Source: Pseudogymnoascus destructans (taxonomy: Eukaryota > Ascomycota > Leotiomycetes > Thelebolales > Thelebolaceae). From it: DNA of 64,000 nt. A program made the translations under genes and the position numbers. Under the pieces are notes generated by a model, which was given only the letters and a program-made list of their open reading frames with translations, did not search any database and was not told where the DNA came from. Below, in pieces: positions 11,756 through 23,504 of this stretch (the first letter of the stretch is position 1; each line of letters opens with the position of its first letter). The stretch spans positions 82,985 through 146,984 of the forward strand of contig NW_020167555.1 in assembly GCF_001641265.1 (NCBI RefSeq), given 5' to 3'.

Positions 11756-12101
11756 GAACGTCACGACCTCACGCTTATTATTTCCTTCTCTGCATATGTA
11801 TGGAGTAAGTTAGCTCATGAGATCTGGAGGGTACCCATGATCGGTGTATCCGGGTTGATGGTACACGCTGGCAATAGGGCAAAAGAATAAATGAACGAAA
11901 GATTAGTTTTTTAGTTAATGGTTTGGCGGTGTTTCCGTCATATGCAAATCGTGCTGATAAATTGGAGCCAATTGCAAATGATACGTCTAAGTCATTCCTC
12001 CATAACTTCGTTTGGGAGCAGATCATTGCTGCCTTCGTTAAATGGTAACCTAATAGTATATGAAGCGGCCTATCACATGTGAACGGGCAAAAAAATGTGA
12101 A
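11756..12101. other. Convergent intergenic region
   Basis: The 3' flanks of eIF3b (+) and the FAR-17a-type gene (-) meet here. About 345 bp, AT-rich, no gene seen. Confidence 0.5.
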
Positions 12102-12902
12102 TTATTCCCCCTTGATGTTGGCAGGAGTAGTTCGCTTGTTGCCAGTTTCCACCCCATTGACCTTTGCGTACAACCACTTCAGCAAGATGGTGCTCCCAGT
12201 CATCAGCAATGCAGAACTAGCAAAGAGGAGAGCTCTGTGGGTGGTCGACAAAATGTCAAAGAGGGGGTATGGGTAGCTAAAAACATTAGAACCATGACGA
12301 CGTAACGTATTGTAGCTTTAGCTGGGGGAAAGGGCCGCTTACAAGCCGTTGTGAGTGAAGCAATGCTCGATCCATGCCCAGTAAGTGAATGCCAGGACAG
12401 TGCTCAGACCAGCTGCTGGGAGATTCTTGATGGTGTAGGGCGGGCTTAGAAGCAAGAGATCCAAGACCAACAACAAGCTGGGCATGAAATGGAAGCTGAT
12501 ATCCGCGTATGGGTCCAGGTTGATCTCCGGGGGAACTATGAGTTCTCTGTCGATGGCCGAGATAGACCAGTACAGAATCGTGATCAGGACCTCAAGCGGG
12601 GCGCACCACAGAGACAGACTGTTCTTGATGGAAAAGAGGCGGTGCGACAGAGTGACGTCGGCCAGAAGACCAAAACCAAAGGTGATGGATGACAAGAGGA
12701 GGCCGACAATTGTCAGATATTGGTAGTGCCAGCCATAGGCCTGGTTCATCTGCGTTGGGAAGTTGATCATGTACCAGAAGGATCCGGAGAAGGAGCAGAG
12801 ACCCAGAGCGTGCAAGAAAAATGATATCGCGCGGGATGGCGACTCGAAGCGCTGGAGCGGATGCTTGCGCGAAGCAGAGACCGGAGACTTTGACTTTGCC
12901 AT
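12102..12902 (-). CDS. FAR-17a/AIG1-like integral membrane protein
   Basis: Exons 12343-12902 and 12102-12276 give 244 aa. The intron at 12277-12342 (GTAAGC..TTTTAG) turns the apparent early end HNGL into HNGFYPYPLFD, which continues into a further membrane segment and a Lys-containing tail. About six hydrophobic segments are visible (ISFFLHALGLCSFSGSFWYM; YLTIVGLLLSSITFGFGLLA; LEVLITILYWSISA; FMPSLLLVLDLLL; GLSTVLAFTYWAW; ALLFASSALLMTG). The topology, FPTQMNQAYGWHYQYLTIVGL and WIEHCFTHNG are typical of the FAR-17a/AIG1 (androgen-induced) family; animal members hydrolyse FAHFA lipids. Activity of the fungal member is inferred only. Divergent from the cyclophilin gene. Confidence 0.85.
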
Positions 12903-13249
12903 GGTTGCGTTGGTCCAAAAAGCCCGAAGTTTTATTTTATAGTCGTGAAGTTAACGGACCAGGGAGAGACTCCCTGCATATATGTAGTCTGAATTAAATA
13001 CATACCGCGTAGTACATACTATAACCTGCAAGTGGCACATGTGCAAACGACAGGCGCGCGCCCGAGGTTCTGGGGTGTTAGTGGCGTTCGCTTTTATGGG
13101 GTCCCTTGCTGAAAATCGGCCAGGGTCGATTCGGTGTCGGAATAATGTTTCACCGATCCAAAGATGTGAGGCTACAGCTGCAGGACGCGACCCAAACTAC
13201 TTTCAGCCTCATCAAGTCCTCTGCCAATCCTAACCTCGAGGGGTTAACC
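12903..13249. promoter_or_regulatory. Divergent promoter, FAR-17a-type gene / PPWD1 cyclophilin
   Basis: 347 bp lies between two head-to-head starts. No particular binding site could be named. Confidence 0.45.
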
Positions 13250-15246
13250 ATGAGTTCAAACGCGCAGGTCTCGAATAAGAGGCCGTACGATGAGTCGAAT
13301 GCTGTGAATGACTCTCCGAAAGGAGGGCCTGCCGACGCCGAGGAAGATGGTGAGCTTCAGTGTGACATACAATGCCTACAATAGCTAACATTGTGCAGAA
13401 TCTTCGGACGATGACATGGGGCCCCAATTGCCCTCGGCGGCACCTAAGAAGAAGAGACGGGTTCTCCCCTATGAAAAGCTCTACGTCGCTGCGCTGCCAA
13501 CGTCAGCACGGTACTCGAAGTCCCTCATGCACAAGGAGCAGGTAGCCTTCGTTACGATGACACCACTCACCGATTTCCTGATCACCAGCTCCATCGACGG
13601 CTACGTTAAGTTCTGGAAGAAAGGCAATGAAGGCGTTGAGTTTGTGAAAGAGTTTCGCGCGCACAATGGCGAGATTAAAAGCGTGTCAGTAAGCGCAGAT
13701 GGCAGGAGTTTCGCAACAGCTGGCGCGGACAAGACCATTAAAATATTCGATGTCATCACATTCGATCTATTGACTATGCTCTCTGTGGAGTTTACGCCAA
13801 AATGTGTCTGCTGGGTCCATCAGCGCGGCGCCTCGTTACCTCTGCTAGCCGTATCAGACGAGGTTAACCACTCCATACGAATATACGACGGAAGGGGCGA
13901 CAACCTGGAGCCGATCCATACGCTCAAAGGGCTTCATAAAAGCGTTATTTTACTAATGGCATTTAACAATGTTTACAACTGCGTTGTATCGGCAGATGAG
14001 AGTGGCATGCTCGAGTACTGGAGACCCGGCGGCAACTATGAGAAGCCTGACAACGTCTTCGAATACAAGAGCTCCACGGACCTCTTTGAATTTAAGAAAT
14101 CAAAGTCTGTACCGGCTTCCATTACAGTCTCTCCCATCGGTTCACAATTTGCAACAATGTCATTTCCGGACCGCAAGATTCGAGTTTTCGATTTTCCGAC
14201 GGGAAAGCTACACCGAACGTATGATGAATCGATACAGACTATCGAAGAGATGCAGCAAGCCGGTACTGCCTTGCAAAAACTAGAAGATGTCGAGTTCAAC
14301 CGGAGGCTTGCTACAGAAAGAGAGATCAATACTCCGTTATTAAGAAACAAGGTCAACGTGGTCTTTGATGAGAGCGGCCATTTCATACTGTACGGGTCGA
14401 TACTTGGCACCAAGGTCATCAATACCTACACGAATCGCGTGGTCAAGGTATATGGCCAGGATGAGAACTTTAGAGCGTTGAACCTGGCAACGTACCAAGG
14501 ACAACCCCAGAAGAAAGGCGTTACTACCATCGCGATGGCCGCTTCCAACAATCCGCTGCTGCAAGAATCAGAAGTTCGGGATCCCATACTCATCGAGACC
14601 GGCGTCGGGAAGCAGAGGTTCTACATGTTTAGCAATGACGAAGAGATATCCAAATCTGAACGAGATGTTCAGAATGAGAAGCCAACAAATCTCAATGCGC
14701 TGAAGGCAGTCGAAAAGAAAGTGGCAGAGACCGGAACGAGTGCGGTTATTCATACTACATATGGCGATATCCACGTGCGACTCTTCCCAGACGCCGCACC
14801 TAAAGCTGTGGAGAACTTCGTTACACATTCAAAGCGCGGCTACTACAACAACACTATCTTCCACAGAGTCATACGCCGCTTCATGATCCAGTGCGGAGAT
14901 CCACTTGGTGATGGAACCGGGGGTGAGAGTATCTGGGGAAAGGAATTCGAGGACGAGTTCAGCACTTTGAGGCATGACAAGCCCTATACCTTGAGCATGG
15001 CAAATGCTGGGCCCAATACAAACGGAAGCCAGTTCTTCATCACGACTGAAAAGACTGTAAGTGAAGATCCAAATCGTACTCTGCATCGCAAAACTAACAC
15101 CTGAGTAGCCATGGTTAGATAACAAGCACACGATTTTTGGGAGAGCTATCCAGGGCTTGGATGTTATTCACAAGATCGAAAACACAAAAGTGCACAAAGA
15201 AAAGCCCGAGGAGGACATCAAGATTATTAACATCTCGATAACATAG
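13250..15246 (+). CDS. PPWD1: PPWD1-type WD40-cyclophilin peptidyl-prolyl isomerase
   Basis: Spliceosome-associated nuclear cyclophilin with an N-terminal WD40 propeller and a C-terminal PPIase. Exons 13250-13349, 13399-15056 and 15109-15246 give 631 aa. The ATG at 13250 (MSSNAQVSNKRPYDES) is preferred over an upstream in-frame ATG at 13106, because the upstream residues look random. WD40 repeats span about residues 75-330 (KSVSVSADGRSFATAGADKTIKIFD). The cyclophilin domain spans about 480-631. Catalytic-site residues are in FHRVI, MIQCGDP, NGSQFFIT and the Trp/His of PWLDNKHTIFG. Introns 13350-13398 and 15057-15108 are canonical GT-AG; the second lies inside the cyclophilin fold. Confidence 0.95.
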
Positions 15247-15693
15247 GCATTCCTACGAGGACGCGTAGAACTGTAGCCTTCGTAAATATTGAAATATGAT
15301 ACCCCTTGCTCAAATCGGTCGTTTGCTGTAAAACCACGAGTCTGAAATCTCCTCGCCTTTTTTCTCAGGATCTTATCCTCCGATAAGCTGGCGCTGCCCC
15401 GCCACCCAAGTTTTGAACTAACTTTGGCACCATGGACTGGACCTGGACTGCTGACAAGCCGCTCACTGATATGATTTATGATACGACTATTGTTTTCGGG
15501 AGAGCCATTCGAATGCTAAATATGATGGCGGCGCGGTAGCTCAGAGCCAATTTACAGGCGGACAAAAGCTACTACAGCCAAGTGGATACTAGGCGCCAAC
15601 TAGTCCAGATGCCCATACTTTCCTATAGCACAAGGCTCTGACACCACCTCATATTCGCACACTTCCTCGCCTCACCCTCAAGGCTAGCTCTTT
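15247..15693. other. Intergenic, promoter of Zn2Cys6 gene
   Basis: About 450 bp lies between the cyclophilin stop and the transcription factor start. No ORF or RNA gene is supported. Confidence 0.5.
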
Positions 15694-18342
15694 ATGCCAC
15701 GCCCAAAGAAGCCTGGGGCGCCAGAGCCCAAGAAGCGCAGCAGAAATGGTTGCTGGTACGTCCCATTCGTTGTTTCGTGCTGAGTCAGCGAGGTTGCGCG
15801 CGTCACCTTTTAAATGCAAGTGATGGCCACTGATCGTCTCTACCCAGGCCCTGCAAAGCTCGAAAGGTTAAGTGCGACGAGGCGCACCCGACGTGTCTCA
15901 GTTGCCAGCGACAGAATGAGGTGTGCGACTATAGCGTGCGGTTGAACTGGAATGGGAGAGGGAAGCGGAAGGCTGAGCCGACAGGCGGGAGACAGACGAT
16001 TTTTCATGTTAATACACTCTCTGCTGATTTTGACGTCTCCCCGAAAGAGGCCGTAAAAGTCGAGGCGTCTATCTCTCCGCCGAACGGAACACATTATGGC
16101 ACACGACCATCAAGCCGAGAGCATGTTGCAGACCAGGCACCGACGACTACCGACGACTACCGGCACACTGAGAAGCATTCGACAACTACCATCCCAAAGC
16201 TGGCAACATGGAGTATGGAACCGCCAAGTTTGGACTCTATCAAGGAGCCATCAACAGACAACATATCCATAGATCCCGTATTAACAGGTCAGGATACTCA
16301 ACAACCTTGCGCGTCTCCGCCTTTCCAATATGCGTCTCTAAACTCGTTATATACCCAGCCATTCGAGCAGAGCTACGAGAGATATCGTGATGGGCATGAT
16401 ATAAAATCACCTTCAGAATCGGGTATGGAAAGTCCAACGGGCAGCTCATTTGTGGATTTTGCAGGCGATACACGGTCCTCGAAACGACTCCGTTATGGGC
16501 CCTCCAGTAGTGAAATCCACTCTCGGTTTACAGAGATGGCGCTTCCCATCCCCTTGCCGTCTCGTTATAATACCGAAATTCATTTTAGCCAGTCCTTTGC
16601 CCCAATGTCAACATCGTCTCAAAGTGACGATGGGCAGAGAAGCCTCTCCGTTAAGCTTGCGCCACTCACATCCAACGGTAGTCATATGTCGGAATGGCGA
16701 AGACTTTCCATTGACTCTCTGCTCTCTGGCGCTCCTGGAATGTCAAATGCCATGGGCACTGCTGGCTCCACTAGTAGAGAGCAAACTCCTCTCCCATATG
16801 GAGATCCGCGCGATGACATTATCACTTTGGGGGTTGATAAGGGGCTAAGGGATTTGGACATTGGGAAGAACGATGATGCAAATGCCATTTCGAAAGAATA
16901 TTCCAGTCTTGATTTTAGTTTTGGCCAGCAAACGAAAGTGGCAACCTTCGAAAAGGGCGGTTATTACGAAAGGTAAACCTCCATGTCCATGCCAAAGCGC
17001 AAAACTAATGCTATTAGTCCGGTCTGGGTCAAAATTCCTCGATCATTCCACCCTTTGCCGCCGATACTACAAGAGAACCCAATGAACATCCTTTATTTCC
17101 ACCATTTTATTTCACATACTGCGACGTGGGTACTACTACGCCCACATTTGGAATCAAGCTAATTTGTTAGACTTCTCGTCCCTCACCATTGTAGCTCAAA
17201 TCCTTTCCAAAAGATTTTGCCACAGATAGCACTGCAGTGCAGTCATTTGATGAAGTTGGTACTGGCATACTCTGCATCTCACCGGGCTCGGCTCCTGAAT
17301 CACCGAGAACCAATAACAAGAATTTCTCTATGGGTCCAGGGGTTCTTTTCCTATCTTCGCGACGCCATCGACGACCCCAAGAAAATAGTTACTGACTCCT
17401 GTCTTGCGGGGGCCATAATGTTGGCATCTCTTGAGATCATATGCCCCAAGGCCTTCGGGGTCGAGATTCCATGGCAGGAACATCTAACTGTAGCAAGGCA
17501 GCTGATTGTTGCCCGAGGAGAAGCGAACCCCAACAGTGAAATTTCAGCTACCTTTGGCTTTCTATTAAGGTGGTTTGCCTACCTCGGCGTCCTGGGTAGG
17601 CTCACTGGCGGACACAAAAACTTCCTATCCATAACAGAGGGTCTGGTAGCTTATGACAGTGAAGGAGAGCATGGTCTTCAGATCGTCTGTCTTCTTGGGT
17701 TTACAAGCCGATGCGCATCCATTTTATCCAAGATTGCAGATCTTGCTGCACTGTGCGCTCCTGGGCGTTTCGACGATACCTGCAACGAGCGGCTTGGGTG
17801 GCAACCAACAGATGATGTCAGGCAACAAGCCGAACAGCTACTCGAAGATCTCGAACACGCAAGGACTAGCTCTTTGATTCAACATTGCCCGCATCTACAC
17901 TCGTCAGAAGAAGAGGCATATCAGTGGGATAGCCGCGAAATGGCTGCCACAAATGAGGCATATCACTGGGCTGGCCTTATTCATCTGCACCGTCGGGTTT
18001 TGGGCAAACCATCGACCGACAAAGACGTCCAAACCGCAGTGCGGGAGATTGTTAACCTTCTTCACAGGGTAAGAAAGGCGTCTGCAGCAGAAGCATGTCT
18101 ACTTTTCCCCATGTTTAGTGCTGGGTGCGATGCACAAGACGCGGAGGAACGGAGCTTTATAATGGAGAGGATGAGAAATGTCGAAGGCATTGGGATGAGC
18201 CAGGTAAGATTGACTACCATTTGGTAATAGTAGCAATTACTAAACTCCTTGGAAGGTTAGAAAGGCACGGAACCTGATTCAAAACGTTTGGGATACTGGA
18301 AAGCCCTGGGAAATGCTTGCAAGTGGCGAATTTGTAGGCTGA
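15694..18342 (+). CDS. Zn2Cys6 fungal transcription factor with C-terminal regulatory domain
   Basis: Five exons (15694-15755, 15848-16972, 17018-17125, 17171-18203, 18256-18342) give 804 aa with continuous phase. The 92-nt first intron lies inside the zinc cluster (NGCW|PCKARKVKC). Splicing produces C-x2-C-x6-C-x5-C-x2-C-x6-C at residues ~20-47, the canonical binuclear cluster. A basic linker (GRGKRKAE) and a long Ser/Thr/Pro-rich middle follow. The C-terminal half is helical (SASHRARLLNHREPITRISL; WAGLIHLHRRVLG; RSFIMERMRNVEGIG), as in the Fungal_trans_2/DUF3468 class, and ends VWDTGKPWEMLASGEFVG. It should be a nuclear DNA-binding regulator; target genes cannot be deduced, and no cluster of partner genes is adjacent. 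Confidence 0.9.
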
Positions 18343-20096
18343 AGCCTTCAGGGATGTCGCACGACTACCGCAATCTGGCTAGGACAGACTCTAGTACAAG
18401 GCAAAAAGCCTACCAAGCACGTCGCTTTTTTCGATGGACATCGTTCCATTGCCAACTTGACGCGGTGAGGCACGCATTTGTTGTCAATATGCTACAGTGT
18501 CCAAGAGAAAACCAATCGCCTGAATCCGCTAGTGCTGGGCATCACGTTAAAAGGCACCAATACGTCCAGAACTCAATACTGTCATCAGGTAGGCAGACAC
18601 AAGAAAGATGGCATGTTTGCGAGCAATCGCGGATGAGCCATCCGGACGATGGGGGCGCGTCGAAACGCATAGAGCCGATCTCTCGATAGCCGGCTGTTGA
18701 GAAGTCGTGCGCTGGATACTTACCACCACCTGAACGCTGCCGCGCGGTTTCATGGTGCGAGGTTCGGCATTCAGTCTCTTCGCCGCGATGCGCTTGAAAC
18801 CTGTCGGTACCATCTAAACGGGGTCCTTTGTGAAGGAGAAGCGCGATATGGAGTGTTGCTTAATGCGATATACTGCATCTAGCAATACTCCGCTCCGAAG
18901 CCACCATCTCGGACTCGGCCGAGGAGGACCCATCTAGTATTTCGTCGGCTATCTCTGCGTGGAACTAGTATGAACACGCTACTGTATCGATATACTTCAA
19001 CGTTTGGTTTGGAATGCGCACGTTGTATGCGTTGGTAGTTGGGCTGGTCGCGTCTCCCACGGGTATTTATTACTCTGGTGCTACCACTGCTGATCACCCT
19101 GCTTGGCACATGGGTTTCTGGATAAGTCAATTTAGGGTTTCTGAGTTCGATATAGAGAGTGTGGGCCTCATCTTGGGATATCTCAGTCTTTGGATATTGT
19201 AGTGACGCTGGTGTTCCGTCCTGTACCTGCCCTCCATAGTAGACGGGGCATTCATCATTAAGGCGGAGAGATAGCAAAACCTCGCTGAGTAATTCTGGGG
19301 TGGTTGCGGGCATTCATAGATCTATAAACTTGGTCCTTCCCATTTAATATATCTCCCTTGGATATCGCTGTGCATGTGGTGTAGTTATGTTTTACCTTTG
19401 TGTGTTTTGACTGGCCATGGATAAGAATATGGGCCTTGGAGGCCCCTGACTGGGTCTGTTTTGTTCATATAAACCTTCGTTTTGTATGTGATTTTCGTGG
19501 AGGCTGTAGAAGAATCTATTGTTGTATATAAAGGCATATGAACTCCTATTTTGAGTATGGTGAACTCTGTGCCGTAGTATTTCACATAACATCTCATCGT
19601 CTGCGGTGGCTGGCACGAAGCTCCCCCCCATTTCCTCTTTCAGCGACAGACACTCACCTTAACGTACACAACTTCCAATAATTACAAGGAGCTAGCGATT
19701 GTTTGCAGTGTTTGCCCGCCCTTCCATTTCGCTTCCGTCCAATGGCGTGAAGCCATGACAGTCGCGCTTAAAGTGAATATCAGCGCGCTTAACGATTTCG
19801 AAATCACCCACCTGGGTATAAATACCCCTTCTCCCCCCCATATTCTTGTTCTTCTTCCTCCTTTCTTGTTTTTCATTTCCTTTCATTTCTTTTACTCCTG
19901 CACCAAGCGGTGTATTGTCGAAACTTCTATCCTCTTTTCTTACACATACCTTGCCTTGGTCTTATCCTTCATTGGACTTCGATCTTGGTTTGTGTATTGT
20001 ACCACAGTTCTTCTTCCTTATTTTACATAGCTTGCCTTGGTCTTATTCTTCATTGGCTTTGATCTTAGTTCGTGTATTTACACTAGATCTTCTTCT
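18343..20096. other. Long non-coding stretch downstream of the Zn2Cys6 gene
   Basis: No gene is well supported over this 1.75 kb. A 144-aa minus-strand ORF (18879-19313, MPATTPELLSEVLL start) is open but matches nothing I recognise and has no splice support, so it may be chance or a remnant. From about 19810 the sequence turns pyrimidine-rich and promoter-like. Confidence 0.4.
19812..19900 (+). promoter_or_regulatory. Possible core promoter (TATA box plus CT-rich initiator)
   Basis: GGTATAAATACCCC is followed by a run of C/T-rich sequence, as seen around start sites of strongly expressed filamentous fungal genes. No long ORF follows within 1.4 kb, only repeats and short ORFs. If transcribed, the product may be non-coding RNA. 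Inference only. Confidence 0.3.
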
Positions 20097-20230
20097 ACAG
20101 CTCCTCTTTCACAGCTCCTCTTTCACAGCTCCTCTTTCACAGCTCCTCTTTCACAGCTCCTCTTTCACAGTTCCTCTCCACAGCTCTTTTTCACAGTTCT
20201 TCTTTCCACAGTTCTTCTTCCACAGCTCTT
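20097..20230. repeat. 14-bp minisatellite (ACAGCTCCTCTTTC)
   Basis: Five perfect consecutive copies occupy 20097-20166. About five degenerate, shorter copies follow, up to about 20230. The array is strictly pyrimidine-biased on the + strand. Confidence 0.9.
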
Positions 20231-20285
20231 CCAATCTTTTCTTTGCCATTGTTTTTGCTGCATACTTTTGCTGCATACAAATCGA

Positions 20286-20775
20286 ACTGTTCAGATGATG
20301 ATAATACTACTACTTGTTCCCAACATCATCCATTAGGATTGATTTGAGGTTCCCTGGATATTTGCTGATGAGCAGTTTTATTTATTTATTTCAGCAATCT
20401 TTTCAGCATTTACCTTCTCTTTGTTTTTCTTTTTGTTCTATATAAATTGAACTGTTCAGATGATGTTTCCATCCCGTTACCCAATCCCACTATCATCCAC
20501 TTGGATTGATTTGAGGACAGCGGAAGCATTTACTGATGAACAGTTTGATTTATTTACTTCTATCTTTTCGCATTTATTTTTATTTATTTTGTTTTTGTTT
20601 ATATATAACTGTTCAGATGATGTTTCCATCCCGTTACCCAATCCCAATATCATCCACTTGGATTGATTTGAGGACAGTGGAAGCATTTACTGATGAACAG
20701 TTTGATTTATTTACTTCTATCTTTTCGCATTTTTTTTGGTTTATATAACTGTTCAGATGATGATAAAGCTTTGAA
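20286..20775. repeat. ~140-165 bp tandem repeat, about four units
   Basis: Units begin with AACTGTTCAGATGATG at about 20285, 20450, 20608 and 20748. Units two and three share a stretch of about 130 bp that is nearly identical (differences near 20490 and 20648 and at a few other sites), while the first and last are divergent or truncated. No ORF crosses the units coherently. Confidence 0.8.
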
Positions 20776-21285
20776 CTCCAGATCGTCCTTGGACTGGTCA
20801 CAGTTTGGGTCGTTGAGGGTCCCAGTCTTGAAATTATTCTGCGAGTCTCAAACAATCGTCGACCGCAGATAAGAAACTGACTTCAAATAACAGCATTACT
20901 CGATACCCAAACCTCCAACCAATTCCAACATACACTTTATTCCATATTTTTTCTCGTTTGTTTGTTTCGCAGCGTGGATCTAGCTCAAGTCGCAACAAAA
21001 CAGAGTCAAAGGGGGAATAACCCACCCAACTCAAGCTGAGATTTGTTGTTCGAAACGATGAAAAGAGCATATAACTTGAGATCTGGCTATCAAATTAGTC
21101 GAATTGATGACAGTAAAGTTTATGGTACTGATCGAACATATTTCAACGCAAAATCAATCAATACAACCTATCAATGTCTTTAAAAAGTTATTTGAAATAT
21201 ATGTGCTGTAAATACATGATATATGGTTCTATATGCGAAGGAAGACACCACGCACGCTATGAACTCCTGGTAATCTCGTGAAGCT
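20776..21285. other. 3' flank of the acyl-CoA ligase gene
   Basis: About 500 bp, AT-rich; nothing coding seen. Presumed 3' UTR of the ligase on the minus strand. Confidence 0.4.
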
Positions 21286-23100
21286 TTACAACTTGGACTT
21301 GACCTTCTTCTCCTCTGCCTCGGCCTGCTGCTTCAGGACCCTCCGCAAGATCTTGCCGCTCGCGGTCTTAGGTATCACATCAACGAATCTAACACCTCCT
21401 CTCAAGCGCTTGTGGCCAGCTACCTTACTGGACAGCCAATCCGCAATATTCTTGCCCGTCTCCGGTGTACCGGGAACACCAGCCTTGGGCACGACGTATG
21501 CGCGAGGGACCTCGGTTGCCTGGTCTTCATTGTAGATGCCAAGAACAGCAACATCGTCGATATCCGGGTGCGAAAGCAGAAGACCCTCTAGTTCTGCGGG
21601 AGGAACTTGGAATCCCTTATATTTGATGAGTTCCTTCACGCGGTCTGTGATATAGAAGTTTCCCTTCTTGTCTTGGAACCCGACGTCACCGGTCTTGAAA
21701 TAACCGTCGTCGGTGAGCGCGTTCTTCGTGCCTTCAGGGTTCTTCCAGTAACCCAAGAACACATTAGGTCCCTTGATCCATAGCTCACCAGTCTCCCCGA
21801 CTTCAAGTTCTTTCTCCTCGGCCGACATGAACTTCGCGGTCTGGTTGGGCAGAAGGCGTCCGACTGAGCCCATTGCCGTTTGCCAGTCCTCCCAGCGCTG
21901 CGAGTGAGTCGTGGGAGATGTCTCGGACAGGCCATATCCCTGCTTGACCTTGATGTTGCGTTTGGCATACAATGCGTTGACAATTTCCCGCGTGAGGGGT
22001 GCTGCACCCGAGTTTATCATTCTGATTGTGCTGAGGTCGTACTTGTCCACCACTGGGTTCTTGGCAAGCTGAAGAACCACTGGTGGTACGGCATAGGCGA
22101 AGGTAATTTTATTCTCCTGGATGATGGAGCAGAATCTCTCGAGGTCAAATTTCGCCATAACATATGTGGTGAGGCCTCTGAAGAATGCGTAATGAACAAG
22201 GCAGGTAAGGCCTGTTGAATATATTAGTGGTTGTTGGGCGAGAAGGTAGAAAGGATGCCATACCATAAATGTGGAAAAATGGAAGGAAAGAAAGGAGTTT
22301 GTCGCCTTTGCCATCAGGTCCACCATCAGAACTCAAATTATTGCCTTCCCCTACAGCATGCATGAATAAGTTAGACACAATGTTGCGGTGTGACAGCATG
22401 ACACCCTTTGGGTGGCCAGTGGTGCCACTGCTATAGACTAAGAAGGCAAGGTCCTTTTCGGGGTTCACTCGTGTTCTGACATATCTTGTTGCCCCCGAGA
22501 GGTTCCGAATGCTAGTGAAATGCTTGAATCTGTCATCCCTCTCGTCTCCGAGGATAATGATCCTCTTCTCCGAAAGGCCAACAGATTTGGCGGCAGCTCG
22601 GGCATCCGCCAGGAATGCTTTCTGTGTCACAAGTGCTTTGGCACCGCAATCTTTAAGCTGGAAAGCCAATTCTGCGGGAGTGTACGCTGGGTTGGCAGGA
22701 GAGATCACCCCTCCGGCCCAGTGGGTTCCCCATATCACCGCTGGTGTGTCAATGCTGTTGGGTGTATAGAGGGCAAGGACATCGCCCTTCTTCCAGTCCC
22801 ATTGAGCCTTGAGACCCTTGCCAAAGTCAATCGCAGCCTTCTTTGTCTCTGCGAAAGTATACGACCGGTTCGTCTCGGGATCGACGTAGATTACTGTAGG
22901 CAGAATTAGAGTTCTGACACGGCCGTGTTATCTTGGGCCAAGGCTCACCTTTGTTATCAGAAAACGGCCTATCTTTCGTCTCAAATAATAGGCCCCAGAC
23001 ATCGACAGCTGGCACATCAATATCTGGGAATCTATTGGGGTTAGAGGAAAATCGCTGTGTCATTTTGGATGAGCACGCCTCACCTAGATTTGGTAACCAT
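21286..23100 (-). CDS. Peroxisomal 4-coumarate-CoA ligase-like acyl-CoA synthetase
   Basis: ANL-superfamily adenylating enzyme that makes acyl-CoA from a carboxylic acid, ATP and CoA. Four exons (23084-23100, 22949-23031, 22264-22893, 21286-22211) give 551 aa. The short first exon encodes MVTKS and joins to RFPDIDVPAVDVWGLLFE, the usual start of fungal 4CL-like proteins. AMP-binding motifs are visible: YSSGTTGHPKGVMLSHRN, YGLSETSPTTH, GELWIKGPNVFLGYW, YFKTGDVGF, and the catalytic lysine in TASGKILRR. The protein ends in KSKL, a classic C-terminal PTS1, so import into peroxisomes is expected. The substrate is unknown (fatty, phenylpropanoid or other aryl acid). Introns are 23032-23083, 22894-22948 and 22212-22263, all GT-AG. 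Confidence 0.92.
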
Positions 23101-23504
23101 TATTATGGGGAGGGGGATAGGGCTGGGCTTGGTATCAACTGAGAAGAATTGGGCAGAATTGAGAAAAACAATAATAACGGTGAAGAGATAAATGTCAAGA
23201 TCTGGAGCCCATGGAATATATATGTTGAGGATGTAGGTAACACTACGGAGTACAACTGAGGGCTATGCCACTTGCCACATCGAGTAACTTGGACCTGACA
23301 TTCACAGGGGAATGCGGGGAAGTATGGGGATTTTCGGGCAATCGGGATTTTCGGGCAATGGGCGCGCTAAACGGTGCTTAGGTAAGGAATTCGCTGACCA
23401 GGCCGAGGCACAGCAGATCAAAGCCGAGTGGTGTCAAGGGACGCTACGGCAGAGTAAGATTGATAGGTCTATACCAAGGTCCATTTTACCATCCACTTGC
23501 CGAT
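23101..23504. promoter_or_regulatory. Divergent promoter, acyl-CoA ligase / ATP11
   Basis: About 400 bp lies between head-to-head genes. A short tandem duplication (GGGATTTTCGGGCAAT twice) is at 23328-23360. No known motif could be assigned. Confidence 0.45.

Noticed and set aside
13106..13249. Upstream in-frame start for the PPWD1 cyclophilin
   Set aside because: The extra 48 residues look random and carry no conserved pattern.
16208..16473. Short ORFs inside the Zn2Cys6 gene
   Set aside because: Alternate-frame shadows of exon 2.
18879..19313. 144-codon minus-strand ORF
   Set aside because: Not accepted as a gene: no recognised family, splice support or promoter; noted as possible remnant only.
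20097..20230. Possible CRISPR-like array
   Set aside because: Head-to-tail 14-bp minisatellite without spacers, in a eukaryotic genome.
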